Positions 25,954 to 34,385 of a stretch of DNA of 64,000 nucleotides are shown one piece after another. The stretch covers positions 124,001 through 188,000 of the forward strand of contig NZ_CP108067.1 of the NCBI RefSeq assembly GCF_036178145.1, written 5' to 3'. The position numbers and the translations under genes were made by a program. The stretch's first letter is position 1. Each line of letters opens with the position of its first letter. Below the pieces are notes generated by a model. The model made no database searches. It was not told the origin of the DNA and saw only the letters and a program-made list of their open reading frames with translations. Source of the stretch: Streptomyces sp. NBC_00273 (GTDB lineage Bacteria > Actinomycetota > Actinomycetes > Streptomycetales > Streptomycetaceae).

Positions 25954-26310
25954 TCAGCTGCCTGCGGAGAGGTCCCCGTCAAGGAGCCGTGCCGTGAGTT
26001 CCATGCACCGCGTCCGGGCCGGAGAGAATCCGTAGGGCATCTTGGTTACCGCTTCGAAGGCACTCATCTGGGCGTCGTCCTCGCCGTTCGCCTCGGAGTC
26101 GTAGATCTCGAAGAGCTTCTCCTCGGCCACGTCCAGTCCGGTCGCTTCAATGGCCTGGAGCAGGGCCTTGTGGTGGGCGCAGTGTTGCGCGGCGAGTTCC
26201 TCGACCTGCGGGTCGTGGGCATCGACGGTGTCGTCGAGGGCGGCGTCGACCGCGTCAAGGCCGTCTGCCTCGGCCCGTAGGCCGGGATGGGTCGCCAGGG
26301 TGATGAACAT
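25954..26310 (-). CDS. Hypothetical acidic protein, 118 residues
   Basis: Mostly helical and acidic ('GLDAVDAALDDTVDAHDPQV', 'LDVAEEKLFEIYDSEANGED'). No family recognised and no signal peptide. Upstream lie only gene remnants, so its original context is lost. Confidence 0.5.
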   Translation of the reverse strand: MFITLATHPGLRAEADGLDAVDAALDDTVDAHDPQVEELAAQHCAHHKALLQAIEATGLDVAEEKLFEIYDSEANGEDDAQMSAFEAVTKMPYGFSPARTRCMELTARLLDGDLSAGS

Positions 26311-26351
26311 GCTGGCCTGGATTGCGGCTCCCAGCGGCCCGAGGCTGGTGT

Positions 26352-26600
26352 TCAGCCGGTAGAGAGCAAGTGGATGCCTCTGATCTGGACCATCGCCACG
26401 TCGACCTCGGAGAGCTCTTCCCAGCCGTACTCGATCGACAGCCTCGAACGGTGCGCCACAAGCTCCAGCGGAGGCGCGAGGCAGGCGACTTCACGGAACA
26501 GGCCTGCGACGTACCACCACACACTCGTCTGCCACGCAGGGTTCGGGTTCGAGCACCCCGAGACGGGCGCCTCTAGCCAGGCGTCTTCCGGGTGTCGGCT
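26352..26600 (-). pseudogene. Fragment of a hypothetical gene
   Basis: The last about 80 codons of the minus-strand frame look protein-like ('PNPAWQTSVWWYVAGLFREV', 'SIEYGWEELSEVDVAMVQIR') while the upstream part of the same open frame is low-complexity. Probably the 3' part of a gene whose 5' end was lost. Family unknown. Confidence 0.3.
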
Positions 26601-26629
26601 TCGAGCTGGCGGGGCATGGCACCCCACCC

Positions 26630-26720
26630 GAAGTTCCTGGAGGTCGTAGAGGGGTGCGCGGGGAGACGCCCAGCAGCATGGCGATCGAGGTGATCGAGCG
26701 CCCCGAGTCGGACCCCTTGG
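26630..26720 (-). pseudogene. Possible serine recombinase HTH remnant
   Basis: Minus strand: 'SGRSITSIAMLLGVSPRT' is followed, after removing one C of the CCCC run near 26660, by LYDLQELR. Together this resembles the C-terminal helix-turn-helix of resolvase/invertase-type serine recombinases. No catalytic domain is present. Short, so weak. Confidence 0.3.
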
Positions 26721-26743
26721 GGCATCACCAAGACCCGCCAACG

Positions 26744-26822
26744 CGAGACGAGTCGTCTCGTATTGACATTCCCCGACTCTCGGGCCATGCTGATGCAGCA
26801 ATAGCGAGACGGTTCGTCTCGC
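26744..26822 (+). promoter_or_regulatory. Promoter flanked by twin operators
   Basis: CGAGACGA-G-TCGTCTCG (26744-26760) is a perfect dyad; GCGAGACG-GTT-CGTCTCGC (26804-26822) is a second one sharing the CGAGACG/CGTCTCG arms. Between them lie a consensus -35 TTGACA (26763-26768) and, 17 bases on, CATGCT (26786-26791) as a possible -10. This is the architecture of a tightly repressed TetR-type promoter driving the hydrolase at 26845. Confidence 0.7.
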
Positions 26823-26844
26823 CACAAGTCGAAGGAGCGGCGCG

Positions 26845-27732
26845 GTGCAACAACGGATCATCCGTATCGACGACGAAGTGCAGCTATGGGCGCAGGAGCT
26901 CGGCGATCCGCGCAACCCCGCACTGCTGCTGGTCATGGGTGCCGGGGCCTCCGGCCTTGGATGGCCCGACGAACTGGTCGCGGCCCTCACCAAGGAATAC
27001 CGCGTCGTCCGCTACGACCACCGCGACACCGGACGCTCAACCTATTCCTTCGACGACCACCCCTACAGCGTGCTCGATCTCGCCGCGGACGTGGTCGCCG
27101 TCCTCGACGCCTACGAGATCCAGCGCGCCCACGTGGTGGGCATGTCCATGGGCGGCATGCTGACCCAGCTGCTGATGGCCAATCACCCCGAGCGAGTGAT
27201 CAGCGCGACCCTGATCGGAACCTGTGCCCTCAGCGGCCGCCCGCTGACCAACCCGGACGGCAGCAGCACCCCCGCTGATCAGCTTCCCGGCATCGACCCA
27301 AAGGTCCTCGATCTCTGGGCACGCCCCGTGGAGGATCACGGGCTGGAAGCGGAACTCGATCGCAGGGTCGAGCACTGGCGGCTGCTCAACGGCAACCAAT
27401 CCACCTTTGACGCCGAGGAGTTCCGGGCACTGGAACGCCGCATCATTGATCACGCCGGTCGGTACGACTCCCCCATGACCCACGGCCGTGCCGACCACTC
27501 GGGCATGGACCGCACCGCCGAGCTGGGCCGCAACCAGGTGCCCACTCTCGTCATCTCCGCCGGCGCCGAACCGGTGTTCCCTCCGGCCCATGCCCGCCAC
27601 ATGAGCCAAGTGATCGGCAACTCGCGGATCGTCGAAGTCCCGGCGATGGGCCACGCCCTCCCCCTGGCCGTACTGCCCCGACTGGCCGACGCGATCCTCA
27701 CACACACCGCCCAAGCGGACGACACACCGTGA
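26845..27732 (+). CDS. Alpha/beta hydrolase
   Basis: 295 residues from GTG 26845, with AAGGAG at 26831-26836. Nucleophile elbow Ser in 'AHVVGMSMGGMLTQLLM', oxyanion region 'LLLVMGAGASGLGWPDEL', Asp region 'VISAGAEPVFPPAHA' and catalytic His in 'VPAMGHALPL'. This fits the epoxide hydrolase/esterase-type alpha/beta fold. No TetR gene is adjacent although twin TetR-like operators precede it, so a regulator has been lost or acts from elsewhere. Substrate unknown. Confidence 0.88.
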   Translation: MQQRIIRIDDEVQLWAQELGDPRNPALLLVMGAGASGLGWPDELVAALTKEYRVVRYDHRDTGRSTYSFDDHPYSVLDLAADVVAVLDAYEIQRAHVVGMSMGGMLTQLLMANHPERVISATLIGTCALSGRPLTNPDGSSTPADQLPGIDPKVLDLWARPVEDHGLEAELDRRVEHWRLLNGNQSTFDAEEFRALERRIIDHAGRYDSPMTHGRADHSGMDRTAELGRNQVPTLVISAGAEPVFPPAHARHMSQVIGNSRIVEVPAMGHALPLAVLPRLADAILTHTAQADDTP

Positions 27733-27814
27733 TCGACCCAATCGACCGGCCCAGAACGCCTGATCGGTCTTGTTCACGAGCCGCGATCGTGAACAAGACC
27801 GCCCGCCCCACACC

Positions 27815-28006
27815 AGAGCTCAACCGAGCGCCGGGTCGCCCGGGCCGCCGCGGCGACCTCGACGTCCTCGGCCGCCCGGTGGAAGGTGCCGTACTTGTCG
27901 ATGACGGCGGCCGCGTATCCGGGGGGGGTGGAGCAGGCCGGGAACGACGTGGGAGCAGTACACGCGGAAGGCGCGGGTCCGCTCGACCAGGTGTCTCCTC
28001 CCCGGC
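27815..28006 (-). pseudogene. DUF5753 regulator fragment with frameshift
   Basis: Minus strand: 'LVERTRAFRVYCSHVVPGLL' continues, after a phase change in the run of eight G at 27921-27928, as 'GYAAAVIDKYGTFHRAAEDV' and EVAAAARATRRSV. This is the start of the DUF5753 domain of Streptomyces XRE regulators (VVPGLLQTPDYA type). The XRE HTH and the rest of the domain are missing. Confidence 0.5.
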
Positions 28007-28185
28007 CGCGATGTTCACCACCGCCCCGGCGTGGCTGTAGCAGGAGCACTCCAACACGATCCGGACCCGGCGCACGGACACCCCCCGCGCCGTGGTACGG
28101 CGCACCAGACCGGTCCAGAACACCCAGTACCCCGAGTCCGAATCCGTGTTCCGCCGGCCGGTGGCCAGCCAGCCGGCAAACCCCG

Positions 28186-28353
28186 ATGACTCCCGAGCAG
28201 ACCACCACCAAGCCCCGCCCGCAGGTCGCCACCTGGGCAGCCGGCAAGACCGGCCCCTGCGCCCGGTGGTCGGTTGACTGCACCAACTCGGTCATCGGGT
28301 CAGGGTCCGGCACCTTCGACCGTGCTATAGAACCACAGGTCGTCCAGTCGTAA
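28186..28353 (+). CDS. Small protein, 55 residues, paralogue at 47014
   Basis: ATG 28186 to TAA 28353. The start MTPEQTTTKPRPQVATWAAG is nearly repeated by the broken frame at 47014 (MNEQTTTPRPQVATWA). 'KTGPCARWSVDCTNSVIGSG' carries two Cys. Similar short frames seem to be scattered in Streptomyces accessory DNA; no function recognised. No clear ribosome site. Confidence 0.45.
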   Translation: MTPEQTTTKPRPQVATWAAGKTGPCARWSVDCTNSVIGSGSGTFDRAIEPQVVQS

Positions 28354-28386
28354 CCCTCTGGAACGATCAGTAAGAGAGCAGTGCCA

Positions 28387-31300
28387 TCAGAGGTCTGGCC
28401 TGAGACCCAGATCCGGATGATGGGCCTCGACGGCCCGCCGGAGCCGCTCGCGGAGGTGGGGATGGGCCAGTACGCCGCGGGCGAGGGCGAGGACCGTGTC
28501 GCTCGGGAGGGCTGAGCCGTCTCTGCCGAGCATGTCGGCGAGCAGCCGGGTCACCGGTTCCCGGGCGGGTGAGTCGTCGGGCAGGAGCGCCACGGCGTGA
28601 TCCACCCTGAGGTACAGCGCTGCCAGCTCATCGCCCGCAAGTCCGGCGCTGCCGCCGATCAGCAGCCGCAGCACATCGTGGGCTAGTGAGGTTGCCTGCT
28701 GTCCCTCACCGAGGGAGGTGAAGACGGTCACGGCCGGCCCCAGCCACTCCATGACCGGATCCATCGCATGCCGTACCACCAAGTCGTTCGTGCCTCCGGA
28801 CACATCCATCTTGTGCCACACCGCCTCCCAGTAGGGCCGGGACCACTGCACGATGTCGCGCCGGGGGAGGCGGTACAGCCAGTACATGTCTAACGGGGGC
28901 GGCGGGGACAGCTCCCCCGTGCGCAGACGGATCTCCAGTCGTCGGCCGCCCTCCGCACGGCTACGGTGAACCGAGACCGACAGTGCGAAGTCCGCCCACT
29001 GCTGCTCGTCGAACGACGACCGCCAGAGCAGGGCATGCCGGTGCCAGGCATCGCCCGGATCCGATGAGTCCGGGAATAGCCTGTCCGCGGTGATGCCCTC
29101 CGACAGCAGCAGTAACACGACCAGGACGAGGTTGGCACCGTAGACGCCGTGTCGTGCCGACGTGCGGCTCTCTGCGGGCCGGTACGCAGGGTGGGGGTGG
29201 TCCGTCCGTGTTGCGTGCTGCTGGAAGACACGTACGAGCAGCTGACCCAGCCGCTCGCGTTCGCCGTCCGGCAACCGACGCACCATCGATTCCCCGAACC
29301 GCAAGATCTGCCGTGAGGAGAGCGGGGCGTACGACAGCAGCGCGTAGGCCAGGTCGTCGTTGACGCGGCTCGTGCCGAGCGACAGGGCCGGCCGGTCCGT
29401 GAGCAGGCCGGTCAGGACGTGCAGCGCCAGCCGTACGACCAGGTACTCGCCGAACGTGGCGTGCAGGAATTCGTACGTGGACAGTACGCGGCCGTCACGG
29501 ACGGACTGGGCGCGCTGGACGAAGAAGAACCGACCCAGCGCCACCTCGGCCGCACCCAGGGGGGCACGGAATCCGAAGGTGCCGGTAGAACGGCGGCCTA
29601 GGAGCGCCGTGAGGTCCTCGTCGAGCTCCGCCGCCGACACCCACTGCCGACGCCGGTTGAGCTGGGCGAACGCGATCAGGGAAAGGCGCTGGAGCTCCTG
29701 CTCGACGCGCTCCGCCAGTCCGTCCTCCGGCGTGGCCCCGAAACCGGTCTTGTCCACCTCCCGGCGGGCGAACGAGGTGAGCAGTGCCTCGTACAGCTCG
29801 GCCTCGTCGAGCGGGGCGTCCCCTTCGTGGCCATCGCGTCCCTCGCGCCTGTCGCGTCGTAGGCCGTTGTCCGTGGCGTCGTACAGCGCCATCATCAGCA
29901 GCAATAGCGGCTGCGCGGCCAGCGACTCGTGCCGGGCGATGGCATCCCAGGGCAGCGGTTGCAGCCCCCGGGCCGCGAGGCTGCTCGCGTTGGCCTCGTT
30001 CCACAGCTCCAGCCAACGGCGGATCTGGGCGGGACGGAACGGTTCCAGGCGGAGGGCGACGACTCCCTCCGGGTACCGGGTGCGATCGGCGACGGCCGTA
30101 CGGCTGGTGACCAGCGCTCGCACCGGGCGGCCCTGCTCCGCTTCGCGCTGCTGGAAACGGGCGACGCGTACGAGGAAGTCGCTGTGGTGGACGCCGGTGG
30201 TCTGCAGCAGCTCGTCGAAACCGTCCAGGAGCAGCACCGGGACCACACCGCCGGCCGAGCGGACCAGCTCCGGCCAGGACACCCGCTCCCCTGTGGCCGC
30301 CCGTACCGCCTGCTCGAGTTGCTCCTGCAGGTCGTCCTCGGCGCGTACGTCGCGCAGCGGCACCCGAACGGGAAGGAATCCGGCAGACGGCAGCCGGGCA
30401 GCGAGGACCCGGGTCAGGACGGACTTGCCGGCGCCGGGCTGGCCCAGCACGAGCAGCGGGGAGCCGACTCCGGCGGGGGAGGTGAGGGCACCTGCAAGGT
30501 AGCCCGTCAGGTCGCGGCGTACGGGCATCTCCTCCCACCAAGCCTCGCTCGACGGGGCGTCGGTGCCGGCCACTGCACGCACTCGGAAGTCCGGATCCAG
30601 GTACATGTCCTGGAGGGCGGGCACACTGATGCCGTCGGGCGCGGTCGAGGCGTCCAGCACGGGCCGGGTGAGCGCGGCCTCATGGGCGAGGGCGAGGGCG
30701 GCCGCGACGTCTGTCGGAGGGCGCATCGCCCGGGCTACTTCGGACAGCAGCTCCTCCACGCCGACCAGCGCGAGCCGTACCCGGTCTCGGGTGGCCTGGT
30801 GCTCAACCTGTGCCACCCAGAATCCGAACTCGGGTGCCTGCTGGGCCAGCTGCGCGTAGAGGCCCTCATATTGCTGGACCGCCCTGCGGGGTAGCTCGGT
30901 GGCCAGCACCCGCCGTGCCGAGGTCCGGTCGAAATCCGTCAGGTCGCCCCAGACCCGCAGCCCTTCGACGAAGCCGAGGAACCTCTCCGACAGCCCTCCG
31001 TACCAGAGCCGCATCTCCGCCGTCACGTCCTCGAACGGGCGGTGGGGTGCGGGGTGGGGCGCGTCGACCGCAGCGAGCGACTGCGCGAACGCCGCACCGC
31101 CCGGCGGATCCGGGGCGCCCGCGAGGGCGAGCTGTTCGCTGCGGGTCAGTTCCAGGTCATCGACGCCGAACGGCAGGTCCGACTCACCAAGCGCTTGGAA
31201 CCATGCAACGACGACGATCACGGTATGGGCGGCCTGCAACAGTTCCGTGCGCTCGGAGCGCCCTTCTGACCGGCCCAGGCGCCGCCCCAGATTCCGTACT

Positions 31301-31485
31301 GCGTCGCGGCCCAGGCCGACGATGCGGCCCCGGGCGTCGGCGATTCGTAGCACCCCGTCCCCGATACCGCCCGTCGCGGCGTTCAGCGCTCCGCCCAAAG
31401 CCCGGTCCAGTGCGGCGACGGCGGGCGGATCGCCGCCGAGCAGCACCAATGCGTCCGAGAACGACAGCAGTCTGCGCACGCTCAT
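28387..31485 (-). CDS. NACHT-domain STAND NTPase (candidate antiphage NLR)
   Basis: 1032 residues from ATG 31485 (MSVRRLLSFSDALVLLGGDP). An N-terminal helical region of about 330 residues resembles the NNH-type N-terminal domains of bacterial NACHT proteins. Walker A 'LLVLGQPGAGKSVLTRVLAA' lies near residue 340 and Walker B 'VVPVLLLDGFDELLQTTG' near 415, with an adjacent sensor 'RALVTSRTAVADRTRYPEG'. The large C-terminal part contains 'YEFLHATFGEYLVVRLALHV', the winged-helix/EFLHxxFxEYL segment common to NACHT proteins, then a helical sensor-like region. Such proteins are known bacterial NLR-related defence proteins. It stands alone, without an obvious effector gene. Confidence 0.85.
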   Translation of the reverse strand: MSVRRLLSFSDALVLLGGDPPAVAALDRALGGALNAATGGIGDGVLRIADARGRIVGLGRDAVRNLGRRLGRSEGRSERTELLQAAHTVIVVVAWFQALGESDLPFGVDDLELTRSEQLALAGAPDPPGGAAFAQSLAAVDAPHPAPHRPFEDVTAEMRLWYGGLSERFLGFVEGLRVWGDLTDFDRTSARRVLATELPRRAVQQYEGLYAQLAQQAPEFGFWVAQVEHQATRDRVRLALVGVEELLSEVARAMRPPTDVAAALALAHEAALTRPVLDASTAPDGISVPALQDMYLDPDFRVRAVAGTDAPSSEAWWEEMPVRRDLTGYLAGALTSPAGVGSPLLVLGQPGAGKSVLTRVLAARLPSAGFLPVRVPLRDVRAEDDLQEQLEQAVRAATGERVSWPELVRSAGGVVPVLLLDGFDELLQTTGVHHSDFLVRVARFQQREAEQGRPVRALVTSRTAVADRTRYPEGVVALRLEPFRPAQIRRWLELWNEANASSLAARGLQPLPWDAIARHESLAAQPLLLLMMALYDATDNGLRRDRREGRDGHEGDAPLDEAELYEALLTSFARREVDKTGFGATPEDGLAERVEQELQRLSLIAFAQLNRRRQWVSAAELDEDLTALLGRRSTGTFGFRAPLGAAEVALGRFFFVQRAQSVRDGRVLSTYEFLHATFGEYLVVRLALHVLTGLLTDRPALSLGTSRVNDDLAYALLSYAPLSSRQILRFGESMVRRLPDGERERLGQLLVRVFQQHATRTDHPHPAYRPAESRTSARHGVYGANLVLVVLLLLSEGITADRLFPDSSDPGDAWHRHALLWRSSFDEQQWADFALSVSVHRSRAEGGRRLEIRLRTGELSPPPPLDMYWLYRLPRRDIVQWSRPYWEAVWHKMDVSGGTNDLVVRHAMDPVMEWLGPAVTVFTSLGEGQQATSLAHDVLRLLIGGSAGLAGDELAALYLRVDHAVALLPDDSPAREPVTRLLADMLGRDGSALPSDTVLALARGVLAHPHLRERLRRAVEAHHPDLGLRPDL

Positions 31486-31884
31486 CCTGCCCCCATGAAG
31501 ACCCATCCGTCGCTGACACGCCCGCGCTGATCTCCCCACCTACGTGCAGGGGCGCTACCGCGTGGACCCTGCCCGGACACTCTCGCATGGGGGAGTCCGG
31601 GGGACCTGCGGTTCGGGACAAGACACCCACCACGGGGCTCGCGTTCGTGCCGGCTGGCACGCTGGGGAGGCGCTGGCTCCGAGGGGTGGAATCTGCGCCG
31701 GCCCCGGAGCCCGGTGGACGAGCCACTCTGCGACTCACCCCCTCGATGTCCTCCAGGGGCGGCATCTACAACGCGGGCAGGTGATCACCATGCACGAGGA
31801 CCAAGCCGTGTGTGGCACGGCATTCATTGTCAAGGCTCAGCACCCTGCTGCTACACCCAGCTCATGAGACGAGCCGCACTTCCT
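31486..31884. other. Intergenic region upstream of the NACHT gene
   Basis: About 400 bases holding the promoter of the leftward NACHT gene and degraded sequence before the integrase remnant. No coding frame in it shows convincing protein character, and no tRNA or attachment site is visible. Confidence 0.4.
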
Positions 31885-32423
31885 GGTGCCGTGGTGCAGA
31901 GAAGGGTGCTGTGGGCGGTGGATGTCGGCTGGGAACAGGCGACCGAGGCGGAGACGACCGCTATAGCCGGCTGGCTGCGTACGGCGCCGAATCCGCAGCG
32001 GCGCCGCTCGCGGCCGGACTCGATGCCCGCGGGTGTGGCCATCCAAAGTCGGGCAAGTCCACGCTGCTGGATGGGTACGCGCCGAGGACGATCGCGCACG
32101 CGTTTACCGTGGTGCACGGCTTCTACGCCTTCCACCAGCACTACGGCCGGGGGCCGGCGGTCAACCCGGTGCCCAGAAGCCGGGACCGTCGGGCCCGGCT
32201 GCGGCCGAAGGTGCGCGAGCGCCAGCCCCGGGCGATTCCGGATCGGCTGTGGGACGAGCTGTTCGCGCAGATAAGATGCGATCGGGACCGTGCCCTGCCG
32301 GCCTGCTACGTCGGCTCCGGCGCCCGCGCCAGCGAACTGCTCGGGGTGCGCCTGGAGGACGTGGACTGGTCGGCCGGGCGCCTGTGGGTGATCACCAAGG
32401 GCACGGGTCAGCAGGGCTGTTGA
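31885..32423 (+). pseudogene. Tyrosine recombinase (integrase) remnant, frameshifted and truncated
   Basis: An N-terminal SAM-like segment 'VLWAVDVGWEQATEAETTAI' and AGWLRTAPNPQRR lies in one frame; after a shift near 32035 the protein continues in another as 'GYAPRTIAHAFTVVHGFYAF', then 'ERQPRAIPDRLWDELFAQI' and 'YVGSGARASELLGVRLEDVD', the box with the first catalytic Arg. It stops at 32423 right after 'LWVITKGTG', so the His-x-x-Arg and Tyr boxes are absent. Not functional. Confidence 0.8.
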
Positions 32424-32453
32424 TACGCCCTTCGGGTGATGCGGTTGTGATGG

Positions 32454-33278
32454 GTGTGTCGCGGACGGTGCAGAAACGTTGATGCCTGCGTGGAGCCACG
32501 TGAACAATGGGAACGCAACGCGCTGCTGGCCGAGGCGTTCTGCAGCAGGGACGATCGGGTGCGTGAGGCGCAGGCAGTGATGGACGAGGCGCTGGCGAGC
32601 CGGACCAGGGCACTGGCCGCGTTGGCCGTGACGGTCGGCAGCGACGCCGCCGTGGCCGACCTGATGGGGTTGAACGAACGCGAGGTACGAGTCGCACGCC
32701 GCACGGTTGGCAAGGACGACGCCCGTACCGTCGCCGACCAGCTGCTCAACCCTCCTGCTTCGCCGGTCAGCCCTCCGGCTGAAACGTCTCCCCAGCCGTC
32801 CCCAGCTGAAACGTCTCCCCAGCCGCCCCCACCCGTCAGCCCTCCCGCTGAAACGTCTCCCCAGCCTCCCCCACCCGTCCCGGATTCCGGATGGGCGCCG
32901 TACACGGAAGCAGTGCGCGCGCATATGCCCCAACCGCGCCCGGAAGCGGTGGCGCCGGCCCATAGGCCTGTGATGGAGAGCGGTACTCCTGCTGCCGGGG
33001 TGACCTGGACGACCGGGATGGACTCCGTATTGCAGTGGAGCTGGCAGTCCGGCCTTGATCTTCAGACCGTGGCGGAAGAACTCGGCCTGAACCCCAAGGA
33101 CCTGCTCCTGCGGGCACAGATGCTTGCCACCGAAGGACGACTCCAGCCGAAGGCCCCGGCGTACGACGTGAGCCAGCCCGGCCGCCACCGTCGGCACGAC
33201 TCCATGCAGTACAGCTTCATCCCCGACAGCCCGGAGACCCTGTACACCTCGTACAGATCGGCAAGCCCCTACATCTGA
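32454..33278 (+). CDS. Conserved hypothetical with HTH-like segments and Pro-rich repeat
   Basis: 274 residues from GTG 32454; GTG 32490 (MEPREQWERN) is an equally good start. The N-terminal part 'WERNALLAEAFCSRDDRVRE' and 'VTVGSDAAVADLMGLNEREV' looks like a helical DNA-binding (sigma/HTH-like) region. A central imperfect repeat SPPAETSPQP(PPPV) covers 32761-32880. The C-terminal part 'VLQWSWQSGLDLQTVAEELG' and LNPKDLLLRAQMLATEG again looks like an HTH. Function unknown; it begins 30 bases after the truncated integrase, so the junction may have removed its native promoter. Confidence 0.65.
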   Translation: MCRGRCRNVDACVEPREQWERNALLAEAFCSRDDRVREAQAVMDEALASRTRALAALAVTVGSDAAVADLMGLNEREVRVARRTVGKDDARTVADQLLNPPASPVSPPAETSPQPSPAETSPQPPPPVSPPAETSPQPPPPVPDSGWAPYTEAVRAHMPQPRPEAVAPAHRPVMESGTPAAGVTWTTGMDSVLQWSWQSGLDLQTVAEELGLNPKDLLLRAQMLATEGRLQPKAPAYDVSQPGRHRRHDSMQYSFIPDSPETLYTSYRSASPYI

Positions 33279-33425
33279 ACCGCCACCGCATCGCCGCCTC
33301 GGAAGGACCTGCCTCTTCGGCTCGCGCACCGCTTGTCTCGACCGCCCCGGCGCGACCGGCTCCGGACTATCGGACACCGCCACCGGGCACCCTCAGCTCA
33401 CTTCGGCGACAATCCTGTTCCTCAC

Positions 33426-33454
33426 CGCCCAGCCGAGGTGCACTCGGCTGGGCG
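33426..33454. terminator. Hairpin terminator
   Basis: Perfect 12-base stem CGCCCAGCCGAG (33426-33437) / CTCGGCTGGGCG (33443-33454) with a 5-base loop, about 150 bases after the hypothetical gene and before the micro-ORF at 33557. The 278-base gap from 33279 holds nothing else recognisable. Confidence 0.65.
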
Positions 33455-33556
33455 CACCCAAAGACGTCGCAAAGCACCGCCAGCACCGGCAGCGACCGCC
33501 ATGAGGGTTCAGGTGACGAGCACAGCTGCAGGCGCCTCGCGGACCTTGACGGCTTG

Positions 33557-33658
33557 GTGCAGAGAAGTGGATCTCCCTGCGCACGGTACGGCGCTCCGGC
33601 GTCACCGCTCTGCGTTCCCTGTAGGCAGGCCCGGCAAGAGCTGCTGGCCCGCCCCTGA
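33557..33658 (+). CDS. Cys-containing micro-protein, 33 residues, copy A
   Basis: GTG 33557 to TGA 33658. The product starts MQRSGSPCARYGAPASPLCV and ends PCRQARQELLARP, with Cys 8, 19 and 22. A second locus at 48310-48411 encodes a 33-residue protein of the same length with MQRS, xCRYG/ARYG, ASPLCxxCRQARQEL and ARP conserved. In both places the TGA is followed after two bases by the GTG of the next gene. Conservation at protein level in two diverged copies argues for a real gene; the CxxC suggests a small metal-binding or redox motif. Confidence 0.55.
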   Translation: MQRSGSPCARYGAPASPLCVPCRQARQELLARP

Positions 33659-33660
33659 CC

Positions 33661-34153
33661 GTGTCCGATGCCTCTCCGTCGGCCCCGATCACTCTGGTCC
33701 TCCCCGACGGGCAAGCCATCGAGCGGGTACCGCTCTACGAACGCCAGCAGCTCGACACCGGACTGTGGATGTACCGCATAGGCGTTCCCCTGTGGTAGAC
33801 GGCCGCCGGCGGCGGGGTCGAGCCGGCCGAGTACAGCACGTGGGTCACCGCCGCACAGCTGCGCCTGCTCCCCGGAACCGACCTCGGCCGTATCCCCGCC
33901 CACCCCCGCACCCACACCTCGACGCCGACCCGATGGGCGTGGCTGCTCGACGGCCGCACCCACGGCCGGCCCTCCACCGTCCACGCCGAAGGCTGCTCCG
34001 GCGCCACCGACCGCGCACCCGCTGGGCACCATGCAGGCACTCGACGCGCTCGCGCGGCCCGGCACCATCGCCTGCACCGTGTGCGACGCCGCCGAGGCGC
34101 TGCTGCCGATCCTCACCCACGGCCAGAACGAGGGACCGGCCTCCGGAGACTGA
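33661..34153 (+). pseudogene. Decayed copy A of the 165-residue protein at 48414
   Basis: From GTG 33661 the frame parallels the intact gene at 48414: 'LVLPDGQAIERVPLYERQQL', then 'TGLWMYRIGVPLW' followed by TAG at 33796-33798, where the intact copy has CAG (Gln). Further on 'VEPAEYSTWVTAAQLRLLPG' and 'RTHTSTPTRWAWLLDGRTHG' are conserved, and two bases are missing near 34019 (CGCACCC versus CGCACACCC), shifting the frame before 'PGTIACTVCDAAEALLPILT'. One nonsense mutation and one frameshift therefore inactivate it. Confidence 0.85.
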
Positions 34154-34158
34154 TCAAG

Positions 34159-34385
34159 TCAGACGGTCGGGGAAGCGGTGTAGTCGTGGCGTTGGTAGCC
34201 GCGTCCGTCGCCGTGCCAGTCCAGGAACAGAACCGAGTCACCGACGCCGCGCCGGCCCGGCCGCTGACAGTCTCGGGCCGGTAGGTATCGGACCGCGACC
34301 CGCCAGACGTGCTGTCCTCCAGCCGCGCCTCCAGGCCCGGGAGATCCCGCTCGACCACCACGGGGTCGGTGCCCTGCCAGAGCAT
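34159..34385 (-). pseudogene. 3' fragment, copy A of the protein at 48917
   Basis: The minus strand retains only the last third of the gene found whole at 48917-49513: 'GTDPVVVERDLPGLEARLED' matches, then a 4-base length difference shifts the frame before 'GDSVLFLDWHGDGRGYQRHD', which survives in another phase. Upstream it is joined directly to the methyltransferase stop at 34386, so the 5' part was deleted. Confidence 0.8.

Noticed and set aside
32761..32880. Possible CRISPR-like repeat array
   Set aside because: The repeats are imperfect, short and in frame, encoding a Pro-rich linker (SPPAETSPQP); there are no constant repeats with unique spacers.
31851..33383. Long minus-strand frame of 510 codons
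   Set aside because: It lies antisense to the integrase remnant and the conserved hypothetical gene, and its Gly/Arg-rich repeats mirror the Pro-rich repeat of the plus-strand gene.
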